From positions 1 to 15,030 of the forward strand of contig CBDVAP010000063.1 of the NCBI GenBank assembly GCA_965372015.1: a stretch of 15,030 nucleotides of DNA, written 5' to 3'. The notes beneath the pieces are model-generated. The model ran no database searches, was not told where the DNA came from, and was given only the letters and a program-made list of their open reading frames with translations. A program made the position numbers and the translations under genes. Origin of the DNA: JACZSB01 sp965372015 (GTDB lineage: Bacteria > Fidelibacterota > Marinisomatia > SCGC-AAA003-L08 > TS1B11). Below, piece after piece: positions 14,428 to 15,030 of the stretch (its first letter is position 1; every line of letters begins with the position of its first letter).

Positions 14428-14917
14428 ATTAGCGGATGGTCAACAGGGTCTACGATCTGTTAATGGCAATAGTGGGGAAAATGTGAAGGGAACCACTTCT
14501 TCTAAGAGTTCGGAGAAAGGGAAGGCGGGAGAGGTTCAGACTGAGTACGGCTGGTTTACCGCTCCTCTCCTATGGGAGCAGTTAAAGCCTTTGGCCCGAG
14601 AAATGCGCCACGCCCCCACATCTGCGGAGGACCAGCTCTGGCAGCGGTTCCGCAACCACCAGCTGCGTGGCTTAAAGTTCCGGCGGCAGCATACAATCGA
14701 TCGGTTTATCGTTGACTTTTATTGTCCGGAAGTCCGCTTAATAATAGAGGTTGATGGTCCCGTGCATCAGTTTACCCCGGAAGAAGATGCCATCCGCCAG
14801 GCGTTCCTAGAAAATGCGGGCATGCGGGTGCTACGGTTTACCAACGAACAAGTCCAAACAAATGTGGAAGGTGTGCTGGCTGAGATCGGATCGGCTTTGG
14901 AACTTGGTCGACGGTAG
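14390..14917 (+). CDS. DUF559 (Vsr-like, PD-(D/E)XK-type) endonuclease-domain protein
   Basis: The domain begins near LLWEQLKPLAREMRHAPTSA (residues 60-79) and continues EDQLWQRFRNHQLRGLKFRRQHTIDRFIVDFYC, then RLIIEVDGPVHQ. This is the DUF559 pattern, related to very-short-patch-repair endonucleases; candidate metal ligands are Asp109, Glu120 and Asp122, with His126 nearby and Glu80 in the first helix. Length to the stop is full for the family. The start is uncertain: ATG 14390 sits in the centre of a 24-bp palindrome belonging to the repeat, and residues 1-50 look unlike protein (Ser/Lys/Gly-rich). GTG 14483, preceded by GTGGGGAAAAT, is a better candidate, leaving about 144 residues. Flanking copies of the same repeat suggest acquisition as a unit. 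The enzymatic activity of most DUF559 proteins is unproven; no methylase or other partner is in the window. Confidence 0.82.
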   Translation: MRRGALRSKGERLLADGQQGLRSVNGNSGENVKGTTSSKSSEKGKAGEVQTEYGWFTAPLLWEQLKPLAREMRHAPTSAEDQLWQRFRNHQLRGLKFRRQHTIDRFIVDFYCPEVRLIIEVDGPVHQFTPEEDAIRQAFLENAGMRVLRFTNEQVQTNVEGVLAEIGSALELGRR

Positions 14918-14923
14918 GGTGGA

Positions 14924-14944
14924 GTGAGGGACTAAGAACCTCAC
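14924..14944 (+). other. hairpin just after the DUF559 stop
   Basis: GTGAGG at 14924-14929 pairs perfectly with CCTCAC at 14939-14944 across a 9-nt loop, 6 nt after the DUF559 stop codon. Its right arm is the first part of the right repeat copy. There is no T-tract, so it may protect or end the mRNA but is not a standard intrinsic terminator. Confidence 0.45.
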
Positions 14945-15030
14945 CCCTTCGATAAACTCAGGGCAGGCCCCGTCTTGAAACCCCGCTGGAAGCGGGGCGG
15001 CCGTCCCCTCTCCGCATGCGGAGAGGGGCT
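14936..15030. repeat. hairpin-rich repeat element, right copy (cut by window edge)
   Basis: It opens with GAACCTCACCCC (14936-14947), as in the left copy (14353-14364), and ends with the identical 34-bp core at 14997-15030 including the 24-bp palindrome at 15005-15028. Between these parts the right copy has 49 nt where the left has 6. The extra module includes the imperfect inverted repeat CCCT...AGGG around TTCGATAAACTC (14945-14963) and a perfect hairpin CCCCGCT-GGA-AGCGGGG (14981-14997). The expected closing inverted repeat lies outside the window. Confidence 0.8.

Noticed and set aside
14981..14997. CCCCGCT-GGA-AGCGGGG hairpin as the terminator of the DUF559 gene
   Set aside because: It is 64 nt beyond the stop, lacks a T-tract and is better explained as part of the repeat element.
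14354..15030. The DUF559 gene as the Vsr repair enzyme of a restriction-modification system
   Set aside because: No cytosine methylase or restriction gene is in the window, and the motif arrangement fits DUF559 better than true Vsr.

Overview
This window looks like a chromosome segment from an uncultivated, GC-rich (roughly 60% by eye) Gram-negative bacterium of the FCB superphylum, possibly Neomarinimicrobiota. Three things point there: a PorV/PorQ-like outer-membrane barrel, a DUF5683-like 'LPGWGQ' protein, and a promoter of the Bacteroidota type (TTG / TAnnTTTG) instead of the usual -35/-10. Lnt and a secreted-type HtrA protease confirm two membranes. The phylum is inferred; no rRNA is present. 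All genes lie on the + strand.

Positions 1-1247 hold an outer-membrane barrel gene, open at the left edge, bracketed by two arrays of 7-bp repeats. Its reading frame carries a clear signal peptide but no ordinary start codon inside the window. A canonical EF-hand-like calcium loop lies in one predicted surface loop. The single convincing promoter follows, just before yicC.

Positions 1248-14170 form one long co-directional run with overlaps or very short gaps: yicC, gmk, rpoZ, a family 4 uracil-DNA glycosylase, dnaB, a bifunctional (p)ppGpp synthetase/hydrolase (rel), an HU/IHF-like gene, ruvX, lnt, a DUF5683-like gene, ecfT, truA, htrA and purB. The themes are guanine nucleotides and the stringent response (gmk, rpoZ, rel; the same order as gmk-rpoZ-spoT of E. 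coli but with udg and dnaB inserted), genome replication and repair (udg, dnaB, HU, ruvX), envelope maintenance (lnt, htrA) and general metabolism (truA, purB). These genes are individually ordinary.

Positions 14171-15030 are different in character: a palindrome-rich spacer, then a DUF559 (Vsr-like, PD-(D/E)XK-type) nuclease gene flanked by two copies of a hairpin-rich repeat sharing a 34-bp identical core with a perfect 24-bp palindrome. The left copy is a complete 74-bp element with terminal inverted repeats. The right copy carries an extra module and runs into the window edge. This nuclease-plus-flanking-palindromes arrangement recalls REP/RAYT-type domesticated mobile units, with a different enzyme, and is the most interesting part of the window.
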